The notes: a model not told the origin generated them from the letters alone. A stretch of 64,000 nucleotides of DNA from Aphelocoma coerulescens (GCF_041296385.1 NC_091015.1:56858345-56922344); one strand, 5' to 3'; shown: positions 49,897-62,799, counted from the stretch's first letter. Numbers and translations: made by a program.

Positions 49897-52340
49897 TCAC
49901 CTTTTGAAATGTCGCTTTTCACTGAGAGGCTGCTTGTTTTCATTGGGAAGTTTGGAACCCATCTTGCTGAGATCTGTCTTTGCACTCTGTGGATGAGGTC
50001 ACATCTGAAAGCAGTATCTTCCTACAAAACATTGCACAGAAAAATCTGTTGTTTCACACAAAACACTATGTCATGTCCCAGCTCCTGCAGAGCTGGAATG
50101 AGATGCTCAGGTGGACTATATAATTTCCGCTCCCAAATTTTTCATGTCTGACAGACTTCACAGTGGGTTGTCTCTTATATGTTTGTAATACCAGATTTCT
50201 TCAGATGTTGAGACAGGCTGGTACAAAACCAATCTCATACCAAGCTCTAAGCTCTAACAGAGCAATACAATTTATTTCATAGCACTGACTGCCATAAAAT
50301 TGGAAAATGCAAACACAAAACCCCTTGGATCTTTTTCTTGTTTTTAAGCCACAGTAAGTCTAATTTTAATTTTGGTACTGTAACTGCTGAATTTATCCCT
50401 ATTTACATTTTTTGACAGGACATTCAGGCATAAATAGGCTTGAAGCCATCATACAGGATATAGGAGACTCTGCCAGAAAGAACAAGTCCCCATTCAGGCT
50501 TTGGCTAGGAGGTTGCCACAGGCACAGGACTACATACCCAGGCTGCAAGGCATGCTGCAAGGGAGGAGGCTGTGGCAGCTCACTTGCCCCTGCTCAGCAG
50601 CAGGAAGTACTGTGTGAAGCTGTGAAACTATTTTATTTTTTTCCCCTTGATCCCAAGCACAAAAAGCTCTGCTAAAATTCTGCACCATCTTACAAGGACA
50701 AAGCAGTCAGAAGGAAAGGATCTTTTGGAGGCATTTCCCACGCATAGCTCACCCACCCTATTCATACAGCAAAGGATTGAACTCTTCCTCTGGCATTCAC
50801 AGCAAGGATGACAGATATAAACTGCAGGAGAGACTTGGGACAGCTGCCCTTTTGAGTGCTGCAACTGCTGGGCTGCTGCTGTGGATGCAGCCTGCAGCCC
50901 TGTGAGGGTCTATGGGCAGGATTGGGGGCTGTGCATCTGGGTGTAGAACCGAAATCCCCCTGCTTGCTCCAAATGAACAAATGTATTTACGGCGTGAGAG
51001 TCAAAAGGTGAGTGACAGAGGAAATGTAAGTGCCTCAGTCCGGCAGTGTGAAATCACTGACATACATTTATACAATTTTCACTAAACATGAGAACAAGAT
51101 GAGAACAGAGATCAAGGACACTTCACATAGCACCTCTAAAATGTAGGAGAATCCCTGCTAATCTAGATACCCACACTTTAATCCTAGGGAGGATGACATC
51201 CCACACCTTCTCCTCTCTCTAAAAATGGCATTATTTAAGCTGCTTTATGCACCTTCCCAATTTGGCCATCCAGGCAAAGAAACAACCTTGGATTTTTACA
51301 AGTTTGTTTTCTCTACCACCCCATAAGTATTTGCACTGTGGAGAGGAGGAAGTGGAGGTCCAGAGGGCCTTGAGACATGGCTGTACCCCACACCTCCTTT
51401 CACCAAAATTCACCCCTGTGAAACAAACAAGGAGAGGGAAAAAATGTGGCAAAAACACACCAAAAAATCCCAGAAACCTATTCTACACTTTCACACCATT
51501 CTGCCAGCCAAACTTATTTACACATCACCCAGAAACCTGAACCCTGCATCCAAGACAGCAAAAAACATAACATATTAAAAATGAAGAAAAAAATGAAGTA
51601 AAAAGTAACAGCTAGAATTAGAGGCCAATCAGCCTTACTGATGATTAATTCTTTTCTAAGCATGGCTACAGTTATCTTGGGGGGTGATATCCAACCCCCC
51701 AGGCCCTTGGGTACAGTGAGGTGGTGCAAAATAATAGTTTCTTGGTTAACAGACACTACTCAGCATCTTGCCTTTGTACTTCTCCAAGAAGAATCAGTTT
51801 TGATCCCAGCTGATAAAGCCCTGCCATCACTTCTGCAATGGCACTGCCCCAGGCGTGGCTTTTTCAGAGTGGGTTTGGTGCAAGTAAGTTAAATTTCCAG
51901 TGTCCTTGCTGGAGGGGCATTTCCCCCATTGAGGTGACAGAAGGGTAAGTGCTGTGCAGCGTGGATAGAGAGGGGCAGGCAGGGCTGCTCCTCACATTGC
52001 CCCCTCAATCCCACCACAGCTCCCAGCCCCACTGCCTCACCTGCAGGGTTTTGCTCTCAGGGGTCTCATCCTTTGGCAGCTCACAGAATCTGAACCCTCC
52101 ATACAACCCAGAAAGCTGTAAAACTTGTTATTTTGTCTTGTTATTTTTCAGCTTTACCTTGAAATCTCTTTCTCCTGACAGTCATTCTCTCAGGTAGCTG
52201 TCCCATCATTGGCACTATTAATTCTTGTTGTGAAGGGTGTATATAATTTCCCTGTTTGGTTTTGTCAGCAAAGCACCTAGGCTGCTGGAGCAGAGATTGC
52301 TGGAGCAATCAGTTTTGTAACACAGGGCTGCTTCGTATTC
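49871..52340. other. Non-coding stretch, no gene seen
   Basis: No recognisable gene or transposon was seen. Several frames of 70-97 codons overlap on both strands near 50.4-51.9 kb and show no domain. Confidence 0.55.
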
Positions 52341-52440
52341 AGGACCCAGTTCAACAAAGCACTTAGGCAAAGGAGTAATGACCAGCTTGAATGGGAATAA
52401 TAGTGTTTAAAGTTAATTGCGTGCTTTTAAAATTGGGCCT
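52341..52440. repeat. Ancient palindromic (MITE-like) element
   Basis: The left end reads AGGACCCAGTTCAACAAAGC and ACTTAGGCAAAGGAGTAATG; the right end reads GGAATAATAGTGTTTAAAGT and then CTTTTAAAATTGGGCCT. The ends are imperfect inverted repeats of each other (AGGACCCAGTT against the reverse complement AGGCCCAATT). The whole resembles, from memory, an old non-autonomous palindromic element found widely in turtles, crocodiles and birds, with the familiar 'CAAAGCACTTAAGCA...' arm. It is about 100 bp, so internal loss is likely. Confidence 0.55.
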
Positions 52441-55400
52441 TACATCATGCCAATCAAATAATTAATCTACTCAATTACAAGCTCCTGCTACCAAATACAT
52501 GCCCTGGACTTTCTTTACTCAAAAGGGGAAACATGCAGATAGGGCCTTGAAAAAGCTATCAACACTCAATATAACACAGCAGAGACTTAAAATAATGTGG
52601 CTTGCTCCTTGCTAACTTTTACCAAGCAGAAAATTCAGTGTGCCAGTACTCCAGTGACTATCAATCAAGTGCTTTAACGAGTAAATGGACTATATATTAA
52701 CAGCTAAACAGGGCATTTTCCTTCTCCCTTGAGACAGTCTCAGTGGAAACTGAAAAATAAGTATTTTTTGACATCACGAGTCCTCAGATTTCTAGTATGC
52801 ATCACAGTAGGCCCCCCCCCAAAGTATCTGAGTGACAGAAGGATTAACTGTGCAGGGAGCAGCAGGAAAGACAGGATGCTATCAGCATCGTGATGCACAT
52901 AGAGCTGAAGGTAGTGATTAGAAGTGATGCATCCTTGTGAAGCCAGATATATTTTTATATGGGCATAGTCTGCCAGCAGGATCATGCAACAAATCACCTC
53001 AGAGCTCTTGCTGACCAGCAAATGATATCTTATGCTGTACAGCTCTATTAAATTAAGCACAGAAACATCCTAAATTAAATAAACTGATGAATTTATTAAG
53101 TAAACCATGCTGTGCTTCTATAGGAGATGAATACAATGTCAAAACTTTCAACTTTTTCAACAAAACCTGTGCGATGGGCAAAACCTGTGATCCATCTGTG
53201 TTTGAAGGGGTTGATACAGCAATCTGCTGGCTCATGACAGCTTCATTTGCCATGCTGTAGCAGAGGTCTGTTTAGAGCAGCCCAGCTAGGCTGTCACTTT
53301 TCAGAGACAGTCTCTGAGGAGCTACAGATGCTAAAGTTAGATGTGGTGCTACATGCTAATGTACGAGATTCAATAACCTGGATCAAATTATTGCTGCAAT
53401 CCATGTCTGGCCAGCTGGAGTTGGTGGTATTTCCACTAGTCCCCAAATTAATTTCTCAGTTTAATTTTAAATGGAAGAATGATTTTGCTGTTGCTACTGA
53501 TGCTGTTTTATATTCATTGTGAGTTTGTTTTGGTGCCTCTTTGCATTTTAGAGACATTCTGAGTCTCTGCATCAGTTCCTAGGAATGGGCTAGTGCAATG
53601 CACTGAAGTCTTCTTTGGAAGTCCACTGCCGTGACTGCAAAACGGGAACCAGAGAGCTGGCTCTCATGGCAATTTGCATGCAGTTTTTGTTGTGTAGGTG
53701 TGTGATGTGTTAGCACGGAGTGGTTATTTTTAGTCCAGGCATCGAAAACCTGTATTTGATAATGTTCAGCTATGGACTATGAACCAAGCCTTTCTAAACC
53801 AAGATATTGCTGTGTTGGTATGTGTGCGTGAATACATGCATGTGAAAGACAGGGAGACAACAAAATACAGCTGCCTAAGATACTTTTGGCTTTGTATCCA
53901 CTTCTAAGAAGCCCTAGAGATGGGAATGGCACCCAGCCTTTCTGGAAGAAGCCATGTTTTAACTAGAGATGTAGTGGGAGGGAAGCTTTAAGACTCTTTC
54001 CCCACAAGCAGGGTGGTAAAGGGGGGGCCGTGACTGAGGCAGTAATGGTGTAGGAGGTGAGACAAGGGGCCTAGGTAATTAGGAGGACGTTGGCTTGGCT
54101 CAATTTAAAACAGAAAGAGGTATTTCCTTGAAGAAGCCGCCTCAGACTGCCAGGTCTGTCAGGGAGCGATCGACTCAGCAACGCACGAAACTCCGCATAG
54201 ACCCAGCACTGTGGGGCTCTCCTGCTGAACACCAGTCCTCAAGCACATTTTAGCAGATATAGCTCAGATGAAATATGTTTAGATTTAGTGCTCAGCTGAC
54301 TCGATGGAAAAGTATCAGCCTGGTCATCCCATTCATTGGCTCTCCTAAAAATATCACCAAAACAGCGTGACTGATGCAAATAAGGGAGGCAGAGTCTCCA
54401 GGCTAAGCATCCCAGACAGATATGGCTAACCCTAACAGCTTGCTGGCAGCTGTAGTGCCAAAACTCCCCCTCTCCATCTATTCTCCCAGCATTTAGAAAA
54501 CTGGAAATGCTGTCTCCCAAATGGAGGAACATGGCTCTTAGAAAAAACTAGACAAGAGAGGGTTGGCTTTGCACTGCTCAGATTTCCCCATTCCCTGACT
54601 TTTGTGTGCCTCATTTTGCAGTCTCGCTGGTGTCATATTCCTGACTTCATGCCTTTACTTCTAATTCCTTTTTCTGCTTGTGCTCCTTTACATGTTATGG
54701 CTGTCTTCTTTCTTTGAGACAACTCTGGCTCTTTACAAACCACATACTTCACTTTGTGAAAGCACTGAGCTGCCACTTGCAATCCCACACAGGACAGCCC
54801 TCCCATCCTCTGGAGGAAGGTGAAATCTTGTGGTTACCACATGCAGAGGGCCTCACTTGAAAAAAGCAAGGGTTTCAACTCTTCTGTGGTACACGTCTAC
54901 CCCATTTGTGCAGCTGAATGGTCATTTGTATTTCATTTATACAGAGATTTCTTGTTTGTGTACTCCAAATCTAAGTTCATCACTGCTCTGCATCCATCAT
55001 GACCTCTCAAAATTCAATTTCATTGTTTATTCAATGGTATTTTAAAAAAATTCTATGCTATGTCCAAGTCTGCTCAGAAAAAGATGTCTGCAATGAATGC
55101 TTAGGCAGTGGATGCCTGTGTTTTGTTTTTAGTAGACACAGTGCTTGAAGTACTTCCTCTTCTCTTCCATGTTGTTGGAAAGTCTTGATTTTCCTTTTGG
55201 GGTTTTTTTGTTGGTTTGTTTTTTGGTGGGTTTTTAGGTTAGGTTTGGCAACCGTGAAACCCACATGATAACTTCTGAACTGGAATTTAAAAAAGGGATA
55301 TTTTTATGTCTTGCTTAGATTACCTTTTCAGCTCAAAATTCCCAGGTGCATGTTCCAATGCTTAAGACTGGTAACTCTTCCAGCAGAACAAGACTTCTGT

Positions 55401-55870
55401 GCTTGTTACAGGAGAGGAGACAGACAAAAGATAACTCTAACAGATAAAGCTTTGTAGTTCCTTGCATCTTCATTTTGCTTTGCAAAATGAAGTCACACAG
55501 TTCTGCAGGAAAGGAGCTGACATGCAGTAAAATTTCAGAATATATCTCTTACTTTCAGTGGTTTCACTGCTTTTAGTATCTAATATACCTTTCTTGTGTC
55601 TAAGCTGCTTTTGTTTTTCTTTGACCAGGTTTCACTGATTAGCAGCACTGGAAAACTCAAACGACAGAATTAGATTGTTGTTGCTTCAAAACATGTTCTC
55701 TCTGCCCATGGACACACTTGCTCCCAAGCCTGGCTACTGCAATAGCAGAAGTAGAGGTTGCTTTCTATTTCACTCCCTGCACAGCAGTACACAGCACAGC
55801 AAACAAACTTTGTTCTTCAGACATTGCAGCAAAAAACGTCCCATCCTGTGCTAAGGGAAAGGTCCCTTCC
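52441..55870. other. Non-coding stretch, no gene seen
   Basis: The flank of the palindromic element (52441-52700) is AT-rich with homeodomain-like words (AATTAATC, TCAATTAC). A cluster of six CpG lies at 54138-54195. A G/T-rich stretch (GGGGTTTTTTTGTTGG and similar) lies near 55198-55250. No gene or RNA could be supported. Confidence 0.5.
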
Positions 55871-55922
55871 TGATATTTAAGGTCCCCTCCAACCCAAACC
55901 TTCCTATTGTTTCTATGATAAA
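55871..55922 (+). mobile_element. CR1 3' tail fragment
   Basis: The stretch reads TGATATTTAAGGTCCCCTCC, AACCCAAACCTTCCTATTG and TTTCTATGATA, the CR1 3' end in sense orientation with its ATTCTATGATT-type tail. Only about 50 bp can be recognised; a preceding GGAAAGGTCCCTTCC may be an older or duplicated copy of the same motif. Confidence 0.75.
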
Positions 55923-57690
55923 CCCTCCAGAGAAATCATTGCCAAAGTGGATAACTCAAGGCTTGAGCAGCTGTTCTCTGACCACTGCATGTTGCTCTTC
56001 TGTTTTGTGGAAGATACAAGAAATATTTTTAAAATGGATCCATGCCTCCTCTGCCTAGTAAAGGTCAGCTAAAATCACCTGAGCTCTATTCTAACAGGAA
56101 TTAATAACTTTTTTTGCTCTAAGAAGGCAATTCATTGACTTTTCTGAAGAAGTTCAATAATCTTTTCAGTGTTCCAATAATCTGCACACAATCCACCAAA
56201 TTTTGATTCCAAGAGAAAAATATTCAAGAAAATAGTAAAAAGACAATGCAAGCAAGCATGACTGTACTGAACACATATGGTAAGGTCTATGATCAGAGAG
56301 AAAATTTGTACAAAATACTGAAGACATCTCTCATGTAAGTTGGGATGATATCTTGATAATGAAACTCTTTGGTCTCCTTGCAGCCTTCCTCAATCTAGAC
56401 TGTACTGTATTTCTCACTCATAAAACATTCCTGGATTTAAAAAAGTCACAAAGGGACAATGGCTGCTTCTGTCTCTGGAAGTCTTATTGATTCTCCTCCT
56501 CTTCATTGCTCAAATAGATTCTCAGAAGCAATGAAGAGTTGTCTTCTGATCTGCCCTCAACAAAACACCAAGGATTTATGTTTACAACTCCCATTTTCAC
56601 CAGATGCAGGTGTAGTCCTCACAGAGAAGTGCTCCTGCACAGAGTAGGAAACAAGACTTAGCTGAAGACTTACTGGCTCAAGCACTTTGGTGCTGCTCAT
56701 ACTTTCTTCTTCACAGTGAGACAGGCATTAACTACAGGAGATTGAAAGGGTTTTTTAGCCCGTGGCATAGCACATCCAACAGACATTGGGTTGAACTTCT
56801 GGTCTGTTAATGTGCAGTTTCTGGGTGCCAGAGAAAGGCCATGATAACTCAATTGGAAACTTCCAAGCTCTGATGTTGTTCTGATTATAAAACCTTTCTA
56901 CAACTAACTAGGAGTTAGGAGAATGCCCTATCATGCTTATATGCTTTTGACCCTTCAAATGTTTCTGCTGTTGAGTTGAAAAAGAATCAAATGTTTCTCG
57001 TCTGAAAGAATAAGATTGGGAAGGAGAGAGAAAGAGAACGAAAGACTGACAGGCCAGGAGGTACAGGTCTGTTCCTCTGGTGACAATGACTTTGTCTTCA
57101 CACCTGACCCCATACCCTTTCTCTGTCCCATTTTGCTCCACTGCTATCCTTTACTCTTAATCCTCACCCTGCTGTGTTGTAGGACTCTATTTGAACATAA
57201 GAGAAAAGAACTGCACACCAAAGAGAAATGCCACCAAAGTTAAAAGTTATAGTGACTGCATATTTGCTCGAACTTTTTTCTCTCTCTTCATGGATCTGTA
57301 GTTAGTGGGCAACTGTGCAGAGTTCTGTTGCTTTTCTCTGTAAGTGACAGTATGGATCAGGCAGTTTTCCTTGTAAAACTGAGGCAGTTGAAGGCTGGTT
57401 TCTAGTGTGACCTATTGGCATGTGACCATGCCATGTTAAAAAATTACTCCCAAAATGAAACAGATGAGCAACAGCTGTTGACTTAACTGCTGTATATTTT
57501 ACTGCCTACCTGAGGGATGTTCTACTTTGGAAGAAGTATGGACATGTCTGTGCCTACAGGTATGCAGCCTTGGGAGACATTGCAGCAGGGCTGCCAGTCT
57601 TTGTGATGCAAAGAGTGGACTTAGCAGTGAGGTTCCATGCCTGACAACAGCCTTCTCTACACACTCACCAGGGCCCATCTGGCAGCCAGG
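55923..57690. other. Non-coding stretch, no gene seen
   Basis: This is unique sequence between CR1 copies, with only short unrecognised frames. Confidence 0.55.
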
Positions 57691-58605
57691 AATCATAGAA
57701 TCATGGTCACAGAATGGCCTGGGTTGGAAAGCGACCTTAAGGATCGTCTAGTTCCAATACCCCTGCCATGGACAGGGACATCTTTCACTACGCCAAGTAG
57801 CTCAGAGCTCCCTCCAAACTGACGTTAAACTCTTCCAGGGATGGGACATTCACGGCTTCCCTGGGAAACCTGTTCCAGTGCCTCACCACCCCCACAGTAA
57901 TCAATTTCTTCCTAATATCTAGTCTACACCTTCCTTCTTTCAGTTAAAAGCCATTGACGCTTGTCCTGTCACTACTTCCTCTTCATCTTTCTTGTAGGTT
58001 CCCTTCAGGTACTGGAAGGCTGCAGTTAGGTCACTCTGAAGCCTTCTCTTTCCCAGGCTGAACAATCCCAATTCTCTCAGCCTTTCCTCACAGGAGAGGT
58101 GCTACATCTCTTTGGATTTGCTCCAACAGGTCCACATCCTTCCTGTGCTGAAGACCCCAGAGATGGATGCAGCACTGCAGGTGGGGTCTTAGCAGAGAGA
58201 GAGAGAGGGACAAAATCCCTTCCCTCGCCCTGCTGGCCATGCTGCTTTGGATGCAGCCCAGGACATGTTTGGCTTTCTGGCCTGCAAGTTCAAGCTGCCA
58301 GCTCATGTCCAGCCTCTCATCCATCAGCACCCCCAAGTCCTTCTCCCAAGGGCTGGTCTTGATCTGTTCATCCCCCAGCATATGTTGATACTGAGGATTG
58401 CCCTGACCCAGGTGCAGCACCTTGCACTTGATCTTGTTAAATCTCATGAGATTCTCATGGGCCCACTTCTCCAGCCTGTCCAGGTGCCTCAGGATGGCAT
58501 CCCATACTTCAGGTGTGTCATCTACACCACTCAACTTGGTGTCACTTGTGAATTTTTTGAGCATGCACTCAATCCCTCTGTCTATGTCAAAAATGGACAT
58601 TAAAT
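57691..58605 (-). mobile_element. CR1 LINE, 915 bp, 5'-truncated
   Basis: This is the longest recognisable CR1 stretch in the window. On the plus strand it opens with AATCATAGAATCATGG and GGTTGGAAAGCGACCTTAAG, continues with ATTTCTTCCTAATATCTAG, GGTACTGGAAGGCTGC and CCAGGCTGAACAATCCCAA, and ends inside ORF2 at 58605 beside an A-rich linker. It is a minus-strand element cut at its 5' side before the polymerase palm is complete. A GAGAGAGAGAG run at 58195-58207 interrupts it. It meets a plus-strand CR1 copy almost immediately beyond its truncated end. Confidence 0.95.
58088..58600 (-). pseudogene. CR1 ORF2 reverse-transcriptase fragment, inactive
   Basis: This 170-codon frame matches the C-terminal part of the CR1 ORF2 reverse transcriptase. 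Blocks in order are DIDRGIECMLKKF (1-17 region), TKLSGVDDTPEVWDAI (near 21-36), RLEKWAHENLMRFNKIKCKV (near 42-61), a PWEKDLGVLMDERLDMS block (near 84-100), and REGILSLSLSLLRPHLQCC (near 126-144). The catalytic box, normally FADD in this family, reads FTSD at residues 17-20, so one catalytic aspartate is lost. A TGA at 58088-58090 ends the frame about 100 residues before the expected end. The N-terminal polymerase fingers, the endonuclease and ORF1 are absent. It is a dead retrotransposon remnant, not a host gene. Confidence 0.9.
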
Positions 58606-58611
58606 TAAAAA

Positions 58612-58985
58612 AAAAAGAAGGCCAACCACATCCTGGGCTGCACTACCAAAAACACAGGCTGATCTTATCACTCTCCACAGCTACTTCATGAGAGGCAGCA
58701 GAAAAATAAGGACACGTATCAGAGGTAAATAGATCTGGGACAGGATGCAATGGATATAAGATGCAGCATGGGAAACTCCAGTTAGATGTTAAAAAACAAA
58801 ACTACAGTATGAGAGCAGTCAAACTTTGGGACTAGAGCCTGAAGATGATGTGACCTCCATTTTTTGAGATATTCAAACTCCACTGGACCAGGCACTCAAA
58901 GCAAGCTGACCTAAGCTGGCCCTGCTTTGAGCGACTGGTTAACACAGATGACCTCCAGAAATCCATATCCTACATCCTAGGACTA
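58612..58985 (+). mobile_element. CR1 LINE, decayed, plus strand
   Basis: Sense-oriented CR1 words appear in order: GGCCAACCACATCCTGGGCT (the 'KANHILGC' block), CTGATCTTATCACTCTCCAC, GAGATATTCAAACTCCACTG, GCCCTGCTTTGAGCGACTGG and ATGACCTCCAGAAATCC. It carries stops in every frame and at least one internal deletion. It is more diverged than the neighbouring minus-strand copy, so it is probably older or of another subfamily. Its 5' edge abuts that copy's 5' edge. Confidence 0.8.
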
Positions 58986-61369
58986 TGCAAATAGATCAGT
59001 CTTGAAAAAAAATGGATAAAGCTACATTCCCAGGGAAAGTGCAAACTTTACTTCTCAAATAATCAAATTCTCAGGAATATTTAATGTTCCATATAACTGC
59101 TGAGGATGAGCAGCTTCTTAAAAACTCATAGCTGCTTTTTGCTTGAGACAAGAGTTACTGGGTTTCACAAGACAATGTGTGAATTTTTTTCTGGAAACCT
59201 TCCCTCCTGTCACTGAAAGGCAAAATGCAACCTATAGGTTAAAGCATGAGACACATTAGGTGAAAAGTAGTCTAATTCTGACTCAGTAGGAGACTTGTTA
59301 AGTAACTTTGAAGAAAATGTCTGAAGTCTTTCATGCCTTTCATAGCTTGTAATATAGGACTAGTACGCTATTACACAGATGAGATAAATTCAACACTGTT
59401 TTTAATTTTTGCATTTGGGTGCCATGGAAAATATTGCTGCACTTTTTATATGATGAAAGGTATTACTATATCTTTTTAACATTGAACTGGTTTTAAGTTT
59501 TAAATGGCAGATCACTAAAAGAGTATTTCTAAGCTTAACTGGTTATTGGAAAAACAGTTTCCTTATCAAACCTTGGAAAGAGCAGTTAGACATTGCTAGG
59601 GGAAGTATTATATTTTCTACAACTATTGCTTTTTATTTTGTGAAATCTTAACATAGGGATAGGACAGAACATTTAATGAGCTTTTGGGTTTAAAAGTCCC
59701 CAAGCATATGCCCTTAATTTGGAAGAAAGAGAACATTCTTATTCTGAACACTTTTATTATTCATACTGAGCTCCTGGGAATGCAACATCAAGATTTTGAA
59801 ATATGAGTTTGTCCTACTCTGCTACTTGTTGCATGGCCAGGTTTTGCAGCTCTTCTGCTATACCACTGATAGAGAATGACTTTGAAATTAAGTGGGGCAA
59901 AGGAATAGTTGCAGCTTTGCACGTACCTGTGTTGCTCTGACAGATTTCTGGTAGCAGATATATCAAATGGATACAATTAATAGAGCCAACAGTGTATTAT
60001 AAAGATGATCATGATATCTCATAGCAAATTCCCCTCACATCTTTCTTCTTTTCACATGCCTTATTCTCTTCATTTATAAAAAGGTTGAGTCAATACTTTT
60101 CAGGTATAAAAAGACTGCAATATACAAAAAGCATATGCAGAGTGGATGCTCACATCTCTCTGGAAGACTACTGTTTCATAAAAAGAGAGAAAGCATTTCA
60201 GGAGTACCAGAACGTTTTCAGCCTTGCTGGCTACCTAGCTTCAGTGTTGCTATAGATATTTTACCACTATACCATGAGGAAAGTTCCTTCAAGGGCTCTC
60301 AGATCATAATTTAGGCATTATCTGAGCAACTGAGAAAATCCTGTTGAGAAGCTGAGTGGCTGTCGTACCACAGGAGAGGAATGCCTATGTCTACATATAT
60401 CCACAAACACATACTCACATGTGTTATTTTCACTTTCAGTACAGTTAGCCCTCTTACTTTCACGCAAAAAGACACATTTTGCAATAACTGAAAATATTTC
60501 ACATACACTGAACAGAACAAGAATAAATAAAACCCCAAAACACATCCTCATCAATGAACTCGAAAATTTAGATGACAACAACTGGTCTAACCCTGTCTGT
60601 CAGCTGTTTGTGGTTTACGAGCAATGGGTGACATTTCAGGAAGCAGACAGAGCTGGCTTGCAGTATCAGTTCCTCAGCAGTGCTTCTCTGCAAAGTCCAG
60701 GAGTCACACGGAGCGAGGTGAGTGTCCTGCTATGCTGCTGGAGAGTGGCTGGGTAAGTGCTGCAAAGGTCCTCAGCAGAGGTACTAAAGTACTGGAGACA
60801 GACCAGGAGGAGGGAAATATTATTAAACTCAAATGAGAAGGCTGCAGATCTGGATGGAGCTTAACGTTTCCTGGTGGGAGGTAAGATTACAGCAGAACTG
60901 GGGGGAAACATGGCAGGAGAGAAATTAAAACTTAGAAGTTGGGTTCTTAGTCCACTGCAGCAGTTTTGAATGACATATTTTATGAAATCAGTGGAAGTAA
61001 AGTAGTAATTTAAAGCATATTTTGGGAATCAGCATTGCAGAAGGGGAGGCTAGTCTCCTTTTACAACAGCATCCACACTTTCATAATACTTTCTGAAATT
61101 TATTAAAAGACAGGAAGAAAGTGTTATCGGTTTTGCCAATCAATCTTTGAACAAAGAATAAGGAGGAAATTTCCATAATGATTCTACTGGCTTCCTCATT
61201 GGCTCTGATACTCTTTCATGATGAGTAAATTTTTCAGAATCAGCTCAGATACTGATCATCTCAAGCCACCCTCATATAAGGTTGCCAGATCTGCCTTCAC
61301 TTTGGCACTTTTAGACACTGCCCCATATGCTCTCAGGCACTCATATAACTCAGCAATGAAATGAAAACT
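58986..61369. other. Non-coding stretch, no gene seen
   Basis: This is AT-rich unique sequence. The frame at 60421-60756 is unrecognised and is overlapped by antisense frames. No RNA gene or repeat was identified. Confidence 0.55.
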
Positions 61370-61672
61370 CATCACGGGCTGCAGCAGCAAGAGCCCAGCC
61401 AGCAGGTCAAGGGCTACAGCTGTCAAGACAAAGGTGTAATTATTCCACTCCGTTTACTACCTGTTAGACCACACCTGGGATGCGGTATCCAGATTCTGTC
61501 TTCCTTGTCCAAGACAGACACTGAAAAATTCAGAGTAGCATAATTTCCCCTGCTGGAAATATTCAAGGCTCAGTTTGATGGGACTCTGGACACTTCATTC
61601 TATAGCCCTGCTTTCAACAGGAGGTTTGACAGTAAAATCTCTCGAGGTCCCTGCCAGCCTGGATGTTTTTAA
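61370..61672 (+). mobile_element. CR1 LINE, decayed, with internal deletion
   Basis: The first part reads CCAGCAGGTCAAGGGCTACA, TTAGACCACACCTGGGATG and CGGTATCCAGATTCTGTC, the ORF2 C-terminal region. It then jumps to the 3' end: CTGGAAATATTCAAGGCTCA, GCTTTCAACAGGAGGTTTGA and CTCTCGAGGTCCCTGCCAGC. The piece normally between these parts (the last part of ORF2) is missing. No octamer tail survives. Confidence 0.8.
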
Positions 61673-62799
61673 GCTTTAACAGTCACGATCGACACAGAGT
61701 GGGATATGCGCATTACTTTCTGCGAAGTCATGCAGAGGTACCAAAACTAGCTCTGGAGGAGCTAACCGAAGTACTGAAGCCTCTAAGCCTGGAAAACATG
61801 GATAAATCTGAGGAGGGAGTGTCACTTCAACACAGATTTATCACCAGCTACCTATTTAAAGCTAGCTTAGATATTTCTACACAGCATTGTGTTCTGAATT
61901 GCACACATACCTCAGGCTCACATGGCAACGTGCATATCTTCTATATCCAATGCTGTACAGAAAGACTCCATAAATTCTACTGTTTAACCCCTAAAAAAGC
62001 CATGTGCAGGCTGCTTCTGAATCTAAAACAAGAAAGTCCAGGGGAAAAATGCTTCAGAAAAAGCATAATGTAATGCTAGAACCTCTCACCAGTTTAATGA
62101 ACTTCTTCCTAACCTAGAAGAGATCTCTGTTGCACAGCTGAGATTAAGTTCATGTGAGGATAATCTTAGGTGTGGGAATGGAATGAGGTCAGACACCCAT
62201 TAACATGGATAGAGGAAACAATCTGAAAATTAAGTGGAGATAGCTTTTGATGGAGAATTCATTATTGTATTGTCAGCTCACTGAACAGAGTGAAAGTTTG
62301 CATCTTAAGTGAAAATAAAGGGGAAAGAGTTTTAGCCAAAATAAGTGACATAAGGAAAATCTGGAGTGGGTACAGAATAGGCATTGCTTTATCTGCACTT
62401 ACTGTGCTAAAGGTACTTAGTAGTGAATGGTGAGCTCTCTCACCATAAGGGCTGTAGAAATCATTGAATCACTTTCATTGATGATCCTGATTTGATGGAG
62501 CAGAAAGAAAAAGGCAGCAGTGGAAATTGCTACTCAGTGAGCTGATGCTTCTCATTTTCATCTCAGTTGCACAATTAAACACATTAACTGTGTGCTTTAT
62601 TTTCTTAAACTCCTCAAATTCTTACCATTACTGATATCAACAGGAGAGCTATTTTGGGGAAATCTTTTCTGTGAAGATGTGTTTGAATTAGTGTTTAATG
62701 TGCTGGCTTGAGAACCAGAAGCAATGGGGCTAAAGAGGTAGGATGCTATGGCCAATCTAACCCATCCTGCTGAGAAGATAAAGGTCAGGTTGCTGCCCT
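61673..62799. other. Non-coding stretch with a possible CR1 scrap
   Basis: The frame 61663-62073 (136 codons) begins in the tail of the preceding CR1 and is otherwise unrecognised. At about 62080-62125 the plus strand reads CTCTCACCAGTTTAATGAAC and TTCTTCCTAACC, which may be a small minus-strand CR1 piece; it is too short to be sure. Confidence 0.4.

Noticed and set aside
58099..58603. Plus-strand frames opposite the CR1 reverse transcriptase
   Set aside because: They are the antisense of a retrotransposon coding region.
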